Assembly (NCBI RefSeq): GCF_015712165.1
Contig: NZ_JADPZX010000001.1
Span: forward strand, 7,397,501-7,461,500
Source of the DNA: Streptomyces spinoverrucosus
GTDB lineage: Bacteria > Actinomycetota > Actinomycetes > Streptomycetales > Streptomycetaceae
DNA: 64,000 nucleotides
Direction of reading: 5' to 3'
The translations under genes and the position numbers were made by a program. The notes below the pieces were generated by a model, which was not told the origin of the DNA, did no database searches, and saw only the letters and a list, made by a program, of their open reading frames with translations. Numbering within the stretch: the first letter of the stretch is position 1; every line of letters starts with the position of its first letter. Of this stretch, positions 63,674 to 64,000 are shown piece by piece.

Positions 63674-64000
63674 ATGAGCAAGACGACAGTCATGGACGTC
63701 TCCACCGAGCCCGAGCCCGAGCCCGAGCCGCAGAGCGCGGTCGCCGAGCCCCGCACGGTCGGCGGCAGCCGGGCCTTCGCCCTGCTGCTGGTGATCACGG
63801 GCGCGGCAGGACTGCTCGCCGCCTGGGTCATCACGCTCGACAAGTTCAAGATCCTCGAAGCCAAGGCCCGGGGCGAGACGTTCACGCCGAGCTGCAGCCT
63901 CAACCCGATCGTCTCCTGCGGCAGCGTCATGGAGAGCGCCCAGGCCTCCGCCTTCGGGTTCCCCAACCCGATGCTCGGCCTGGTCACCTACGGCATCGTG
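63674..64000 (+). CDS. Vitamin K epoxide reductase-family protein (3' end missing)
   Basis: Only the first 109 codons are in the window. An acidic start with repeated E-P is followed by TM1 (A-F-A-L-L-L-V-I-T-G-A-A-G-L-L) and then the loop C-S-L-N-P-I-V-S-C-G-S-V, whose two cysteines and serine match the VKOR loop. Such proteins pass electrons to DsbA-like enzymes to keep extracellular disulfides forming. The active C-x-x-C is beyond the window end. ATG 63674 or the adjacent GTG 63671 may be the start. Confidence 0.85.
   Translation, partial: MSKTTVMDVSTEPEPEPEPQSAVAEPRTVGGSRAFALLLVITGAAGLLAAWVITLDKFKILEAKARGETFTPSCSLNPIVSCGSVMESAQASAFGFPNPMLGLVTYGIV

Overview
The window is a stretch of very GC-rich actinobacterial chromosome, almost certainly from a Streptomyces. 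The evidence is strong third-position G/C codon bias, frequent GTG/TTG starts, 4-nt GTGA/ATGA gene overlaps, the sporulation gene ssgB, the Streptomyces-style (p)ppGpp synthetase gene, and a gene order that from memory matches the segment of the S. coelicolor chromosome around ssgB-thrS-pdxST-ruvCAB-secDF-relA-hisS. It is mostly core chromosome: no phage, integrase, transposase, CRISPR array or antibiotic cluster was seen.

Layout. 1-7 kb: a truncated acetyltransferase, two small membrane proteins, a HAD phosphatase, and the metNIQ methionine importer, preceded by a 29-residue Cys/Met-containing leader ORF. 5.9-12.6 kb: a corrin/siroheme block made of CbiE-CbiT, a BluB-CobT fusion with a ~640-residue low-complexity extension, and CysG. 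12.6-18.2 kb: a SpoU-type RNA methylase, a Ser/Thr kinase, small proteins, a ~1 kb gene-free region with two tandem arrays (61-bp and 34-bp units), a phosphotransferase-like protein and a zinc-ribbon protein. 18.2-18.7 kb: five minus-strand tRNA genes (Gly, Cys and three Val-GAC). 18.9-25.3 kb: pabB-pabC, a double acetyltransferase, a DsbA-like protein, small membrane proteins including an unrecognised 50-aa one, a CGNR zinc-finger regulator, ssgB and a TIGR02611-type membrane protein.

25.3-33.2 kb is the most accessory-looking part. Two identical tRNA-Val(CAC) genes bracket a carbohydrate cluster: a binding protein, two permeases (the first frameshifted), a YesL-like DUF624 protein and a Tat-exported YetA/rhamnogalacturonan exolyase-like protein. 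It has a clear promoter with a LacI-type operator. The set resembles the Bacillus yes/lpl-yetA genes for pectin rhamnogalacturonan use.

33.2-64 kb is housekeeping: a DEDDh exonuclease; a translationally coupled DUF4365 (PD-(D/E)XK-like) gene plus a 405-aa protein; thrS; a K+ channel; a HIT protein; a large membrane protein; an EF-G-like GTPase; the phosphatidylinositol mannoside genes (pgsA, acyltransferase, pimA); pdxS-pdxT (PLP synthesis); a YebC protein; ruvC-ruvA-ruvB (Holliday junction processing, with a repeat block between ruvA and ruvB); yajC-secD-secF (protein export); apt and relA (purine salvage and stringent response); a DUF349 protein; a cyclophilin; an MBL hydrolase; hisS; and the start of a vitamin K epoxide reductase-like gene cut by the window end.

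No wholly new multi-gene system is demonstrable from sequence alone. The best candidates for a closer look are the metNIQ leader ORF, the tRNA-bracketed rhamnogalacturonan cluster with its frameshift and operator, the DUF4365 gene pair, the BluB-CobT fusion and the intergenic tandem arrays.
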